NCBI GenBank assembly: GCA_014192625.1 | Contig: BJHM01000001.1 | Location: forward strand, 321,770 to 366,226 | DNA: 44,457 bases | Direction: 5' to 3' | Origin: Planctomycetota bacterium | GTDB taxonomy: Bacteria; Planctomycetota; UBA1135; UBA2386 | In this document: one piece after another, positions 23,742 through 33,288 of the stretch | How the letters are laid out: each line of letters opens with the position of its first letter | How positions within the stretch are numbered: the first letter of the stretch is position 1 | Notes under the pieces: generated by a model | What the model was told of the DNA's origin: nothing | What the model saw: only the letters and a program-made list of their open reading frames with translations | Databases searched by the model: none | Program-made: the position numbers and the translations under genes

Positions 23742-26255
23742 ATGTTTTTATTCAATCGGATTCTGTTTTGCTCTGTGAGCTTGGCCCTCAGCCCATGTGC
23801 ATTCGGGCAATCCTCGGCGAATAGCACTGCCAGCGCGGATAGCACTGCCAGCGCGGAGGGAACTCTGGTCTTTACGGTAGGCTCCGTGAGTGTGCGCCGC
23901 CATCAGGTTGGCGGCCAGGCCAGGGCCAGTCTGAGTCGCGATGGCGGTCGTTCATGGCAACCGCTCGCCAATCCTTGTGACCTCCTGTATTTCCGGTTGG
24001 CGCAGTTTGACCCGATCCGCGGACCGGCGCTGTTGCCAGGCGCGATGGGTGCGCCGCACGGCACTCGACTGTTTGTGGTGCAGTTTCAGACTCAGATTCT
24101 GGCCGAGTATCAGCAGGCCGTGCGCGATCGCGGTGTGCAGATCATTGGTTACATGCCGGAGAATGCCTTGTATGTGCGTGCCGATAGCGCGCGTGCTCTG
24201 GCGCTGCGCGACCTGCCGTGTGTTCGCAATGTTGGCCCTCTGCAAAACGGCTTCAAGCTCGACCCGGCGCTGACCGAGTTCGTCCAGAAAGGCGGCGACC
24301 AGCCACTCGAGTGCAATCTTGTGCTGGCGGACAAGCAGGATCGCATGGTGTTAGCGCAGCAAATAGCCGAACTTGGCGGCCGCGTGACTGAGCTGTGCGA
24401 CCCTGCCGTTTATTTGCAGGCAAAGCTGACCCCCGCGCAATTGCTCGCAGTGCTCGAACGCGACACAGTGGTTTGGGCCGACCCATCGCCTGGTGTCGGT
24501 GTCGATATGGACAATGCGCGCGTCCAGGGCGGCGCGAACTACATCGAAACCGTCGCGGGCTTTAACGGATCGGGCGTTCGCGCTGAAATCACGGAAGGCC
24601 TCGACCAGACTCATCCAGATTGGACCAATCCGGTCGTGGAGCGGACGGATAACTTGCAGGATCATGGTCACTGCACGGCGATGATTGTTGGTGGCAATGG
24701 CTCAGGAAACGCAGCCGCGAGGGGCATGCTGCCCAATGGCACAATCATTGAGAACAGCTACATTCAGTTAGGCGCCGGCCAGCACGCATCGATGATTATT
24801 GGTAGTACGAATTCCGCGATGCCTTGGCGTTCGATGGTTGCAACGTCGAGCTGGGGCTCAGTGCAAACCCCCAATTACACGTCGGTTTCTTTGGCGGTGG
24901 ATGATGCATTGTTTCAGGCGGACCTTGTGCGCTGTCAGAGCATGAGCAACCTCGGCACCCAAAGTGTGCGTCCCGAGGCATGGGCAAAGAACACGATCTC
25001 GGTAGGTGGTGTGCGCCATTTGGATAACAGCAATCCTGCCGATGATACGTGGACCACTGCAAGCATCGGCCCTGCGGCAGACGGACGCATAAAGCCAGAA
25101 GTCACCTGCTACTATGACCTCGTGCTTTGCGGTGATCGGCCGGGAGCCAGTGGCTATAACACCACGGCTGGCGTCGCCGGAAACTATTACCCCAGCTTTA
25201 ATGGCACATCGTCAGCGACGCCGATTACTGCCGGCCTTGTGGGACTTATTCTGCATATGTTTACCGATGGCGTGTTTGGCAATCCGCTCCCATTGCCAGC
25301 AACTTCGGCCAATCGGTTCGAGAACAAGCCGCACATGACAACCTCTAAGGCGTTGCTTTGCAATACTGCAGCGCAATATAGCTTTAGTGGCTTGACGGCA
25401 AACCTCACCCGGTCGCACCAAGGGTGGGGATTCCCCAGCTTGCAGACGGTCTACGACAACCGCAACAAGCTTGTGGTGCTCGATGAGTATGACGTGCTGC
25501 AGATGGGCCAGAGCCGCACTTACTTGGTGTTCATTGCGCCGGGCACGGCGGAGTTCCGCGCGACGATGGTTTACGCGGATCCAGCAGGCCAGGCCGGCGC
25601 CATTATCCAGCGCGTAAATAACGTGAATCTCAAGGTCACTCGTTTGAGCGATGGCCAGTTCTTTTGGGGCAACAACGGCCTCGATGCCAACATGACGAGC
25701 ACCCAGGGCGGCGTAGCCAATGACCGCGACACCATCGAGTGCGTCTACCTTGGTCAGCCGACGGCAGGCGTCTACATGGTTAGTCTCATGGCAGAGTCGG
25801 TCGTCGTCGATGGCCACACAGAGACTCCCGGTCTTGACGTAGACTGTGCTTTGGCGATGCACCCGCTCGGTGGCGGTTACCGCACTGATCGCATGGCGCT
25901 TGCTCTCTCGTCGGCGACAACGGGCGACCTGCGTGTCAACTGTAGCAATGTGCCGGTGACGGGTTGGACGGACGGCTGCACATTCTTCTCGTTCAACACT
26001 TTTGGCCGGCCATCGTTTGGCAGCTTCTTTGGGCTTGAGGCCGATTTTATCACCAGCGCGATCTACAGTTTGCCGGCTACTCCTGGGGATGTGTTCCGCT
26101 TCACACCCACCGCAGCCTATCCGTTTACACCCTATGTGTTCCCGGCTTCGCTGGCGGCGGCGCTCACCGGGCTAACGGTCGAAGGCATGGTGACGTTGTT
26201 CAACGGCGGCGCTATCGTGGCACAATCCAACGTTGCCCGAGTCACGATTCAGTGA
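23742..26255 (+). CDS. Secreted subtilisin-like (S8) serine protease with altered catalytic Asp site (837 aa)
   Basis: A large exported S8-family protein. A signal peptide (to about AFGQ, residue 23) is followed by an 18-base in-frame duplication (23823-23858, Ser-Thr-Ala-Ser-Ala-Asp/Glu units). Residues about 100-250 look like an inhibitor/propeptide-type region, and the peptidase domain covers about 250-510. The His motif DHGHCTAM gives His308. The Ser motif FNGTSSATP gives Ser490. The expected Asp motif reads EITEGLDQTHPDW: HPDW fits, but Glu285 (or Thr284) sits where the catalytic Asp is expected. The C-terminal 300 residues look beta-rich and could bind substrate or surface. There is no good Shine-Dalgarno sequence. 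Activity with Glu in place of Asp is uncertain. Confidence 0.9.
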   Translation: MFLFNRILFCSVSLALSPCAFGQSSANSTASADSTASAEGTLVFTVGSVSVRRHQVGGQARASLSRDGGRSWQPLANPCDLLYFRLAQFDPIRGPALLPGAMGAPHGTRLFVVQFQTQILAEYQQAVRDRGVQIIGYMPENALYVRADSARALALRDLPCVRNVGPLQNGFKLDPALTEFVQKGGDQPLECNLVLADKQDRMVLAQQIAELGGRVTELCDPAVYLQAKLTPAQLLAVLERDTVVWADPSPGVGVDMDNARVQGGANYIETVAGFNGSGVRAEITEGLDQTHPDWTNPVVERTDNLQDHGHCTAMIVGGNGSGNAAARGMLPNGTIIENSYIQLGAGQHASMIIGSTNSAMPWRSMVATSSWGSVQTPNYTSVSLAVDDALFQADLVRCQSMSNLGTQSVRPEAWAKNTISVGGVRHLDNSNPADDTWTTASIGPAADGRIKPEVTCYYDLVLCGDRPGASGYNTTAGVAGNYYPSFNGTSSATPITAGLVGLILHMFTDGVFGNPLPLPATSANRFENKPHMTTSKALLCNTAAQYSFSGLTANLTRSHQGWGFPSLQTVYDNRNKLVVLDEYDVLQMGQSRTYLVFIAPGTAEFRATMVYADPAGQAGAIIQRVNNVNLKVTRLSDGQFFWGNNGLDANMTSTQGGVANDRDTIECVYLGQPTAGVYMVSLMAESVVVDGHTETPGLDVDCALAMHPLGGGYRTDRMALALSSATTGDLRVNCSNVPVTGWTDGCTFFSFNTFGRPSFGSFFGLEADFITSAIYSLPATPGDVFRFTPTAAYPFTPYVFPASLAAALTGLTVEGMVTLFNGGAIVAQSNVARVTIQ

Positions 26256-26341
26256 CCGTTCGGCCGCCGCGGTTGGATTTGGCCGCGAGCGGTGCACTTG
26301 GCTGCTGTTTGACGAGGCGCAAGCATTAGACTTTGTCAGGT

Positions 26342-28204
26342 ATGCGCCCTCTGGTTGTGATCGCACTGTCGCTCGCTGCGCCGCTGTTCGTTTGCCTCGC
26401 GCTTGGGTTCGGTAACGACCCGATCGCTCTGCAATCCTCGCGTCCGTGGCTGCACCGCGAGGGGGGATTTGTTGGCGCTGAAAATTGTCGCGCCTGCCAT
26501 TTGGACCATTATGCATCGTGGCGTGCGACCTTTCACGCGACGATGACGCAGTTGCCGCAGCCAGAAGTCGTGCGTGGCCACTTTGACGGCATTGCCGTGC
26601 CTTGCGATGGTGGAGCCGTAGTGCCGCTGGCTCGCGCCGGCCGGTTTCTCATGGTCGTGCCCGCAGCAGCTGGTAAGACCCGCGAGGCCGAAGTTGCGCT
26701 CGTCGTTGGATCTAGGCGTTACCAGCAATATTTTGAGCGGCAGGTGCGCGGCGATGGCTCAGCACTCATCCGACTGCCGATTCTGTGGCACATATTAGCG
26801 CAGCGTTGGTTGCCGCTCGACACGGTTTTTTTAGAGCCGGACCGCGACGAAGTGGATTCGCATGCGGCGACCTGGAATGACAGTTGCATCCTTTGTCACA
26901 ACACCGGCCCAGAACCGCGTCTTGCCGATCCGCGCGATCCGGTATCTGCGTCGCGCTTTGACTCGCGGGTCGCTGAACTAGGCATCGCCTGTGAGTCGTG
27001 TCACGGTCCAGCAGCCGAGCACGGTCGCGTGCGGCGCGATCCACTGGCGCGCTACCGTGAGCACCTTGGCGTCTCGGTGGCGGCTGCCGCGGTTTTGCCA
27101 ACTCACCTTGAACAAGAGCGTGCCATCGGAGTGTGTGGTCAGTGCCACGGCGCGCGTCTGCCGCAACCGCTGCACCGGATCCGTGCGTGGCTGACGACGG
27201 GGCCAACCTATCGCCCGGGCGATTTACTCAGTGAACACGTAACGCCGATTACCGCCGCAACGCCCGTGCTCGGCAACACGGATCCGGCGGCGTTCGCATT
27301 GCGGTTTTGGAGTGATGGCACGCCACGGCTCACAGCGTACGAGTATCAAGGCATCAAACAATCGGCGTGCTATCTGCGCGGGGCGATGACTTGTAGCTCG
27401 TGTCATTCGATGCATGCAGGCGATCCGCGTGGGCAAATGCGGCCGGATATCCAAGGAAATGCCACTTGCACGCAGTGCCACGAACAGATCGCGCGCGATT
27501 TGACAGGGCACACTCACCACGTAGAAAGCAGTGCTGGCTCGTCGTGCGTGGAGTGCCACATGCCGAGGATTGTCTACGGGGTCACGGAATTGCACCGGAG
27601 TCACCGCATTGACTCGCCGGATGCCGAACGCGAGGCGCTGAGCGGCAGGCCGCACGCATGCACGCTCTGTCACGTGGATCGTTCGCCGCTTTGGGCGGGA
27701 GAACAACTGCGCACATTGTGGGGAGACCGTTTTCGCGTGCCGGCCGCTCGCCGCGATCGCGCACCGATCGATTTGCCGGATGCGATTGCTTCGCTGCATG
27801 CTGGCGATGCTGCCGCGCGTGCGGTGTATGCTGCCGCGATCGGTCGGCCAACTGCCACGTTTGCGGAGGGTGCCGCGGCACCGCTGCGCGCACATTTGGC
27901 TGTCGCCATGGGAGACGGTTACCCAATGGTTCGCTGGCTTGCACAGCGCAGCCTCGCGTCGCTGGAAGAACGCCGTCCGAGCGGGCTTTCACCGCTGCTG
28001 GCAGGCATTGATCACACTAGCGGGGAGGGCTCGCGGCGCTTAGCGGTGGAGGGTCTACTCGACTTTCTTGCGACCGATGGAAAAAATCGCATGCCAGTTC
28101 CCATGGTAGGCATGCTGATGAATGGGGATTGCAGGTTGCAGCTAGGCTTGGTGATCCGCCTGACCAATCTTCAGTCCCGAAACCTTATATCGATTGGCGA
28201 ATGA
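26342..28204 (+). CDS. Octahaem c-type cytochrome (620 aa)
   Basis: An exported multihaem cytochrome for electron transfer or redox catalysis in the periplasm. The N terminus is hydrophobic (residues about 3-23). Eight CxxCH haem-attachment motifs are present at about residues 49, 182, 217, 265, 351, 376, 402 and 440. The spread, with scattered His (for example HTHH, GHTHHVE, HRSHR) as possible distal ligands, resembles the cytochrome c554/octahaem-type group. The last 150 residues lack haem motifs and look alpha-helical with HEAT-like pattern (ASLHAGDAAARAVYAAAIG; LVAMGDGYPMVRWLAQRSL-like units). The ATG at 26342 is preferred over a TTG at 26333. The stop overlaps the start of the next gene (ATGA, 28201-28204). 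Confidence 0.92.
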   Translation: MRPLVVIALSLAAPLFVCLALGFGNDPIALQSSRPWLHREGGFVGAENCRACHLDHYASWRATFHATMTQLPQPEVVRGHFDGIAVPCDGGAVVPLARAGRFLMVVPAAAGKTREAEVALVVGSRRYQQYFERQVRGDGSALIRLPILWHILAQRWLPLDTVFLEPDRDEVDSHAATWNDSCILCHNTGPEPRLADPRDPVSASRFDSRVAELGIACESCHGPAAEHGRVRRDPLARYREHLGVSVAAAAVLPTHLEQERAIGVCGQCHGARLPQPLHRIRAWLTTGPTYRPGDLLSEHVTPITAATPVLGNTDPAAFALRFWSDGTPRLTAYEYQGIKQSACYLRGAMTCSSCHSMHAGDPRGQMRPDIQGNATCTQCHEQIARDLTGHTHHVESSAGSSCVECHMPRIVYGVTELHRSHRIDSPDAEREALSGRPHACTLCHVDRSPLWAGEQLRTLWGDRFRVPAARRDRAPIDLPDAIASLHAGDAAARAVYAAAIGRPTATFAEGAAAPLRAHLAVAMGDGYPMVRWLAQRSLASLEERRPSGLSPLLAGIDHTSGEGSRRLAVEGLLDFLATDGKNRMPVPMVGMLMNGDCRLQLGLVIRLTNLQSRNLISIGE

Positions 28205-28614
28205 ACGACCCCGCCGCACAGCGCGCACTTAATACTGGCTGGCTATTGCTCGCCGTTTACCTGCCACTCGGGCTCACGCTCGAAGCCCTGCATGCACTCA
28301 AGGTGCAAGTTTACTTTGGCAGTGAGTTGCGGCGCGAGCTCTGGACATTGGCTCATGCGCACGGCACCCTGCTTGGCATTTTGTGTCTGGTGTTTGCGTC
28401 GCTCGGCGATCGGGCAGTAGCTGATACATCGCGGCGGGCGCGGGTGAGTTCGCTGCTGCGATCGGGCGCAATCTTGATGCCCCTTGGATTTCTGTTCGGC
28501 GGCATCCTCAATTACGAAGGTGACCCGTCGCTAGCCATATTGCTCGTGCCGTTCGGCGGAGTATTGCTTGCGACCGCGCTGCTGCTCGCCGCCAGATCTG
28601 CGCCTCGCAACTGA
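28201..28614 (+). CDS. Small integral membrane protein coupled to the octahaem cytochrome (137 aa)
   Basis: Four hydrophobic segments are visible at about residues 12-30, 50-68, 85-102 and 108-130, with several His in or beside them (for example THAHAHG-like TLAHAHG). The ATG at 28201 forms a 4-base overlap with the cytochrome stop, so the two are almost certainly cotranslated. A role as a membrane anchor or quinone-side partner for the cytochrome is an inference; I do not recognise a named family. Confidence 0.82.
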   Translation: MNDPAAQRALNTGWLLLAVYLPLGLTLEALHALKVQVYFGSELRRELWTLAHAHGTLLGILCLVFASLGDRAVADTSRRARVSSLLRSGAILMPLGFLFGGILNYEGDPSLAILLVPFGGVLLATALLLAARSAPRN

Positions 28615-28617
28615 GTG

Positions 28618-28905
28618 CTAGAGTGGCAAGCTGCGACGGCGCCGCAGGTCGTCTTCAAGAGCGTCTGTTCGTTGCGTGGAGTGCTCGAGTTGTTGCGCCA
28701 ATACATCGAGGCGTTGTTGCGCCGTATGAATGCGGCGCGTGGTAAACCAGCCAATCCAGGTCATTCCAATTGCGAATGTGAGCAGCCCAACTTTGGGCAT
28801 GTTCCATGTGGACACGAAACGCCCAGCTTCCTGGTCAAGGAACAGGGAGGCAATCAGCAGCGTTGCGAGTACCAGGTGGAGCGGTCGTTCGTTTGGGGTG
28901 GGCAT
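28618..28905 (-). CDS. Small two-helix membrane protein with coiled coil (95 aa)
   Basis: The protein has two hydrophobic segments (about residues 9-24 and 38-55) and then a charged coiled-coil-like helix (about 58-90: TAQQRLDVLAQQLEHSTQ). It ends three bases after the stop of the convergent membrane-protein gene. No known function is recognised. The sequence looks coherent rather than like a shadow of another gene, so I accept it. Confidence 0.65.
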   Translation of the reverse strand: MPTPNERPLHLVLATLLIASLFLDQEAGRFVSTWNMPKVGLLTFAIGMTWIGWFTTRRIHTAQQRLDVLAQQLEHSTQRTDALEDDLRRRRSLPL

Positions 28906-29215
28906 TGGCGGAGATTTACGGAGTATCGCTTGAGATAAAAAGCGGCCGTCTTAACGAGCGGATGTGTGCCATTTAAAGGAATCGAGGCGGTCAGAATTGT
29001 GAGCTGGGCATACTTACTTTATTGGGAAAGAGATAAGACATAGGCAGCGACGCGCCACGAAAAAAGGTATGTGGACTGAAAACGCGTTGCGGCGGGGTGC
29101 CTAGTTCCTCAGCTTGTTAAGATTTGGAAAAAATATGGAACACGGCGTAGCCTGTTCGTCGTCTAGCAAAAACTCCCCAAACCTGCGCCCAAAATAAATC
29201 ACACAGGATCCTGAC

Positions 29216-30955
29216 ATGAGAATCACATTCAATGCTCTAGCGTTAGCAATGGCTTTTGCTGCCGCGCCCGCAGTTGCGCAAGTGCCGTGCTTTGTGACGC
29301 CCTTCGGAGCAATCGTTGGATCCGGCGATGACGCTGTGCTGCCAGTTCAGACTCTGGGATTTTCGTTCCCTTTTAACGGGACAACTTATGACCGCATCTA
29401 TCCGGTCACAAACGGGTTCTGCTACTTAGGAAACGCTGCGAGTCCGGTACCGACTTTATCGCTGTGCTGCAATGGCTCTGCAGCGACTATGGCCGCCGCC
29501 CTGAATCCAATGCTCTGCCCGTTCTATAATGATCTAAACATGATTGCTGGCCAGGGCTCAGTCATGGTGGAAAATAGTGCACCGAATCGCTGCATAGTCA
29601 CTTGGTCAGGTGCTGTCCAATATGGTCAAACACGCGTGTTCGACTTACAGATGCAAATCTACAGCACGGGCGAAGTGCTGTTCTTTTACGGTCCTGCAAT
29701 GAGTCTCCTTTCTGGGACTGCTGGGCTTGTCGGCATGTCGCCTGGATCTGGAGCAGCCGTCCCACCGCCGAGCAACTTTGCCGCTGCGCCGTTTGTGGTG
29801 GGCAACACCAACTATGAGATATTCAGCAACTTGGTGAACCTGGACATCGTTGGCCAAACGCTGGATTTTATTCCGACAGGGCCAAATCAATACCTCGTTA
29901 CGAAAATCAGTTGCTCAGCAAGTAACAATTCGTATGGAGTCGGCTGCTTAAGATCGTATGCCTCTTTCTATGAGAATTTCGTAGCCGGGTCGCTAGATCT
30001 TGGCGGAACATCAATGACTGTGATCAATGCTGGTGGCCAATACTTGGCAATCAGCGGCCTCGCTAGTTATGTGGCGCCTTCAGCTGCGGCGGCTCCTCTC
30101 GCGCTAACTGATGACTCGGTGGTTTTGCAAGCCTTGACTGCGCCTTTTAATTATCCAGGTGGATCTACTTCGTCTCTTTCCATCTGCTCAAACGGCTTTG
30201 TATCGGTTGCGCCTGGCAACACCACAGCGTATACTCCGAACGTAGCTGCCATGCTGAATGCTCCGCCGGGCGCTTATTGGGGCTGGCACGATTATAATCC
30301 TTTAGCAGCCGGCAGTGGCCAAGTTAAGTTTGAGGAGATAGGGGGCGTTGCATACATCACATGGGACGGAGTCTATGACTTTGGTGGCCTAAACTCAGCA
30401 AGTGCTAACACTTTTCAGATGCAGTTCGACACAAACTCGGGCAATGTCAGCTGGGTATTCCAAGCTCCGAGCGGACTTGGTAACGGATATCTAGTCGGTT
30501 ATTCACCGGCAGGAGCTTCCTTGGATGGCGGCAACAAGGACCTCTCGGTGGATCTAGCAGTTAGCTTTACCACCAGTGCCGTAGATATATCTCCCTTGGT
30601 TGCCTCCGCTTCGCCAACTCCGAGGCTTGGAGTAACAGTCCAATACCAAGTAACCAACGTGCCAGTTGGTACGTTGCTCTGTGTTCACCTGATCTCCTTT
30701 GCCCAGATCAATCCCGGCCTCGACCTCGGCTTTATTGGTGCTCCGACCTGTAATGCATACGTGGTTACCGCGGCTGGGACGTCTCTGTTGTTGTTTGGTG
30801 CGGCGCCGACATTTACGAGCCCTGTTACTATTCCGAGTCAAGCTTTCGCACTTGGCCTTACGCTCTACAACCAGTTTTCGTCGCTGAGCGCGGGCGTCAA
30901 TGCGCTTGGCGTATTGACCTCGAACGGAATCACCAGCAACATTCAGGCTTTCTGA
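29216..30955 (+). CDS. Large secreted protein with two similar halves, unknown function (579 aa)
   Basis: A signal peptide ends near AVAQ (residue 22). Two halves resemble each other: the first has LGFSFPFNGTTYDRIYPVTN and GFCYLG, the second LTAPFNYPGGSTSSLSICSN and GFVSV. Each is followed by a strand-rich region with F/Y-rich ITWSG/ITWDG motifs and MQI/MQF segments, like the repeats in many secreted planctomycete and nidogen-like proteins. The last 120 residues form a separate beta domain (LGFIGAPTC...IPSQAF..GLTLYNQ..LSAGVNALG..TSNG). Exported and probably surface or extracellular; substrate or partner unknown. AGGA 10 bases before the ATG gives a reasonable Shine-Dalgarno sequence. A perfect hairpin terminator follows. 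Confidence 0.88.
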   Translation: MRITFNALALAMAFAAAPAVAQVPCFVTPFGAIVGSGDDAVLPVQTLGFSFPFNGTTYDRIYPVTNGFCYLGNAASPVPTLSLCCNGSAATMAAALNPMLCPFYNDLNMIAGQGSVMVENSAPNRCIVTWSGAVQYGQTRVFDLQMQIYSTGEVLFFYGPAMSLLSGTAGLVGMSPGSGAAVPPPSNFAAAPFVVGNTNYEIFSNLVNLDIVGQTLDFIPTGPNQYLVTKISCSASNNSYGVGCLRSYASFYENFVAGSLDLGGTSMTVINAGGQYLAISGLASYVAPSAAAAPLALTDDSVVLQALTAPFNYPGGSTSSLSICSNGFVSVAPGNTTAYTPNVAAMLNAPPGAYWGWHDYNPLAAGSGQVKFEEIGGVAYITWDGVYDFGGLNSASANTFQMQFDTNSGNVSWVFQAPSGLGNGYLVGYSPAGASLDGGNKDLSVDLAVSFTTSAVDISPLVASASPTPRLGVTVQYQVTNVPVGTLLCVHLISFAQINPGLDLGFIGAPTCNAYVVTAAGTSLLLFGAAPTFTSPVTIPSQAFALGLTLYNQFSSLSAGVNALGVLTSNGITSNIQAF

Positions 30956-31028
30956 TCAATAGCTTGGCGCTACTTTGCTAGGCTAAATCTGACGCAGAAA
31001 TCGCCCAGCTGGAAGCGAACTGGATCCT

Positions 31029-31070
31029 AACAAAGCCCGCAACGGGAGACCGTTGCGGGCTTTGTTATTT
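31029..31070 (+). terminator. Strong intrinsic terminator with GAGA loop
   Basis: A perfect 17-base stem (31029-31045 with 31050-31066) closes a GAGA tetraloop (GNRA type), followed by a T-rich run into 31070. It lies 73 bases after the stop of the 579-residue secreted protein. The palindrome could also act on antisense transcription. Confidence 0.92.
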
Positions 31071-31223
31071 GTGGTAAATGATGCCGCTGCGCATGTTCTG
31101 CAACTTCGATTGGCAGCCCCCTTTTTGCGGGGTATTTTGTCCGAGCACTTTGGAGTCTGGACCTAGTCAGTGCTTTTTTGCTGCTCGCCAAGCCGGCGGC
31201 GACTATCTTCAGTCAGAGCTAAA

Positions 31224-33200
31224 ATGGCAAATACATGCTTCTTCACACCCGTTCTTTTATTATTTGGGATTCTTGCGGCACTGCCCGCCCAAGCTCGCAA
31301 GACATGGGCGCGCACCGTTGAGCCGAGCGCCGACCATTCCATTTTCCAAGCGCTAGAACTGCCGACCCCCAACCGGATGCGTACGGCGGCGGGGGCGCCA
31401 GGCCAAGACTATTGGCAGCAGGAAGCTAATTACAAGATTGCGGTTGAGCTAGTGCCGGAGCAGCGGTTGGTGAAGGGCAGCGAGCATGTCACCTACGTAA
31501 ACCACTCGCCAGACGCGCTTGATTACATCTGGGTTCACCTTGAACAAAATGCCTTGCGAAAGGACAGCTTGTGCGGATTGACCGAGGGCTCAAGTTTGAT
31601 GGGCGGCGCCACGGACAACTCGGACGGCGTAATAATTGGTGAGCTTCGTTCGCTCGGTAAGCCGCTCGCATATCAGGTCTATGACACGCTCATGCGCGTC
31701 GAATTGCCGAATCAGTTGGCACCTGGAGGCGTACTGGAGTTTGACTGTGCTTGGCAGTTTGAGGTGCCGCAGCACGTGTTCCGCCGCTACGGCACGATGG
31801 ATACCAAAAAGGGAATCATTTGGGAGATCGCGCAGTGGTTCCCTGCGGTTGCCGTTTACGACGATGTGCACGGTTGGAACACGTTGCCATACATCGGTGG
31901 CGCTGAGTTCTATACCAACTACGGCACCTACGACGTCAGCATCACCGCTCCGCGCGCGCACATAGTGGTAGCGACTGGCGTCTTGCAGAACGGTGCCGAG
32001 GTCTACACGGTCGAGCAGCAAAAGCGCATTGAGCTGGCCAAGAAGAGCGAGGAGACGGTTGCGATCATCGCCACGGACGAGGTCGGCACCAAGGATAGCC
32101 GCCCCGCTGGCTCAGGTCCGCTCACCTGGAAGTTTCACGCCGAGAAGGTGCGCACCTTTGCCTGGGCTTCGTCGCCCGCTTTCATCCTTGATGCAGCAGC
32201 GCTCGGTGAGACTTTGTGCCAGTCGGCTTATCCGGCTGAGTGCAGCAAGGTCTGGTCGAAGTCGACGCAGATGATCCGTAAGGCGCTCGCGGGCTACAGC
32301 AAACGGTGGCTCGCATATCCATACCCGATGGCGACCAACGTGGCCGGTGTGGAAGGCGGGATGGAGTATCCGATGATCGTGTTCTGCGCTGCTGGCGGCA
32401 ACGAGCGCGGCCTCTACGGGGTGACGTCGCACGAGTTTGGCCACACGTGGTTTCCAATGGTCGTCAACACCGACGAGCGTCGTCATGCGTGGATGGACGA
32501 GGGCTTCAACACGTTCATCAACATCTACTCGGATGAAGATTGGTTCGGCAAGATCGGCAAGATTGGCCGCCCGAGCAGCGGTATGGGTGGCGGTAGTATG
32601 CCAATCGACACGCCGGCCGATCAGTTGTCGCAGGCGGCGCTTGGTGCGCTGGAGTATTTTAAGACCGGCGCAGGCCTTTATCTGCTGCGAGAGCACATTC
32701 TCGGTCCTGAGCGATTCGATTATGCGTTCCGCACCTACATCCGGCGCTGGGCCTTCAAATCGCCGCGGCCGGCGGACTTTTTCCGCACGATGGAGGATGC
32801 CGCAGGCGCAGATCTCGCGTGGTTCTTTCGCGGCTGGTTTCTGGAGCCCGCAAAACTGGATCAAGCGATCGACTTGGTGCGCGCGCCGACCGAGTCGAAT
32901 TCAGGTAGCGTGGTGATCACCAATCTCGATCGCATGGTGATGCCAATTGTGCTGCGCATCACGTATGCCGATGACTCGCAGGAGGAGTTGCGTCTGCCGG
33001 TGCAGATCTGGCACAGCAGCAACCGTGTAACGCAATCGTTGGCCAAGGGCAAGCTGCTGAAGAAGGTCGAACTGGACCCCTTCAAGGTGTTCCCCGATGC
33101 TGCGCGCGCTAACAACACGTGGACCCCCGATGCCAAGGCCCCTGCCGAAGCCGCTGGCGAGAAGGCCCCGACTGGCGGTGGAGAAAAGGGCGACAAGTAG
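31224..33200 (+). CDS. M1-family metallopeptidase, exported (658 aa)
   Basis: A zinc aminopeptidase-type protein. The signal peptide ends near ALPAQA (residue 24). The N-terminal beta domain covers about 60-280 and the catalytic domain about 300-560. The zinc motif is HEFGH (His403/Glu404/His407) and the third ligand is Glu426 in DEGFNTF, 19 residues on, as in M1 enzymes. Where classical M1 members have GAMEN, this protein has GGMEYP. A tail of about 30 residues is rich in Ala, Lys and Gly. It is probably an exported peptide-processing enzyme. The ATG at 31224 is chosen; an in-frame ATG at 31170 would add an unlikely N terminus. It follows the terminator at 31029-31070. Confidence 0.9.
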   Translation: MANTCFFTPVLLLFGILAALPAQARKTWARTVEPSADHSIFQALELPTPNRMRTAAGAPGQDYWQQEANYKIAVELVPEQRLVKGSEHVTYVNHSPDALDYIWVHLEQNALRKDSLCGLTEGSSLMGGATDNSDGVIIGELRSLGKPLAYQVYDTLMRVELPNQLAPGGVLEFDCAWQFEVPQHVFRRYGTMDTKKGIIWEIAQWFPAVAVYDDVHGWNTLPYIGGAEFYTNYGTYDVSITAPRAHIVVATGVLQNGAEVYTVEQQKRIELAKKSEETVAIIATDEVGTKDSRPAGSGPLTWKFHAEKVRTFAWASSPAFILDAAALGETLCQSAYPAECSKVWSKSTQMIRKALAGYSKRWLAYPYPMATNVAGVEGGMEYPMIVFCAAGGNERGLYGVTSHEFGHTWFPMVVNTDERRHAWMDEGFNTFINIYSDEDWFGKIGKIGRPSSGMGGGSMPIDTPADQLSQAALGALEYFKTGAGLYLLREHILGPERFDYAFRTYIRRWAFKSPRPADFFRTMEDAAGADLAWFFRGWFLEPAKLDQAIDLVRAPTESNSGSVVITNLDRMVMPIVLRITYADDSQEELRLPVQIWHSSNRVTQSLAKGKLLKKVELDPFKVFPDAARANNTWTPDAKAPAEAAGEKAPTGGGEKGDK

Positions 33201-33288
33201 CCGCCTTGTGCGCAGCTCGCCGCTGCGTGGCGCTGCGACACTGTTGGCCGTGCGTGGCTTTGGCCGCCTCGGCCGCTAGTCTTTGGCG

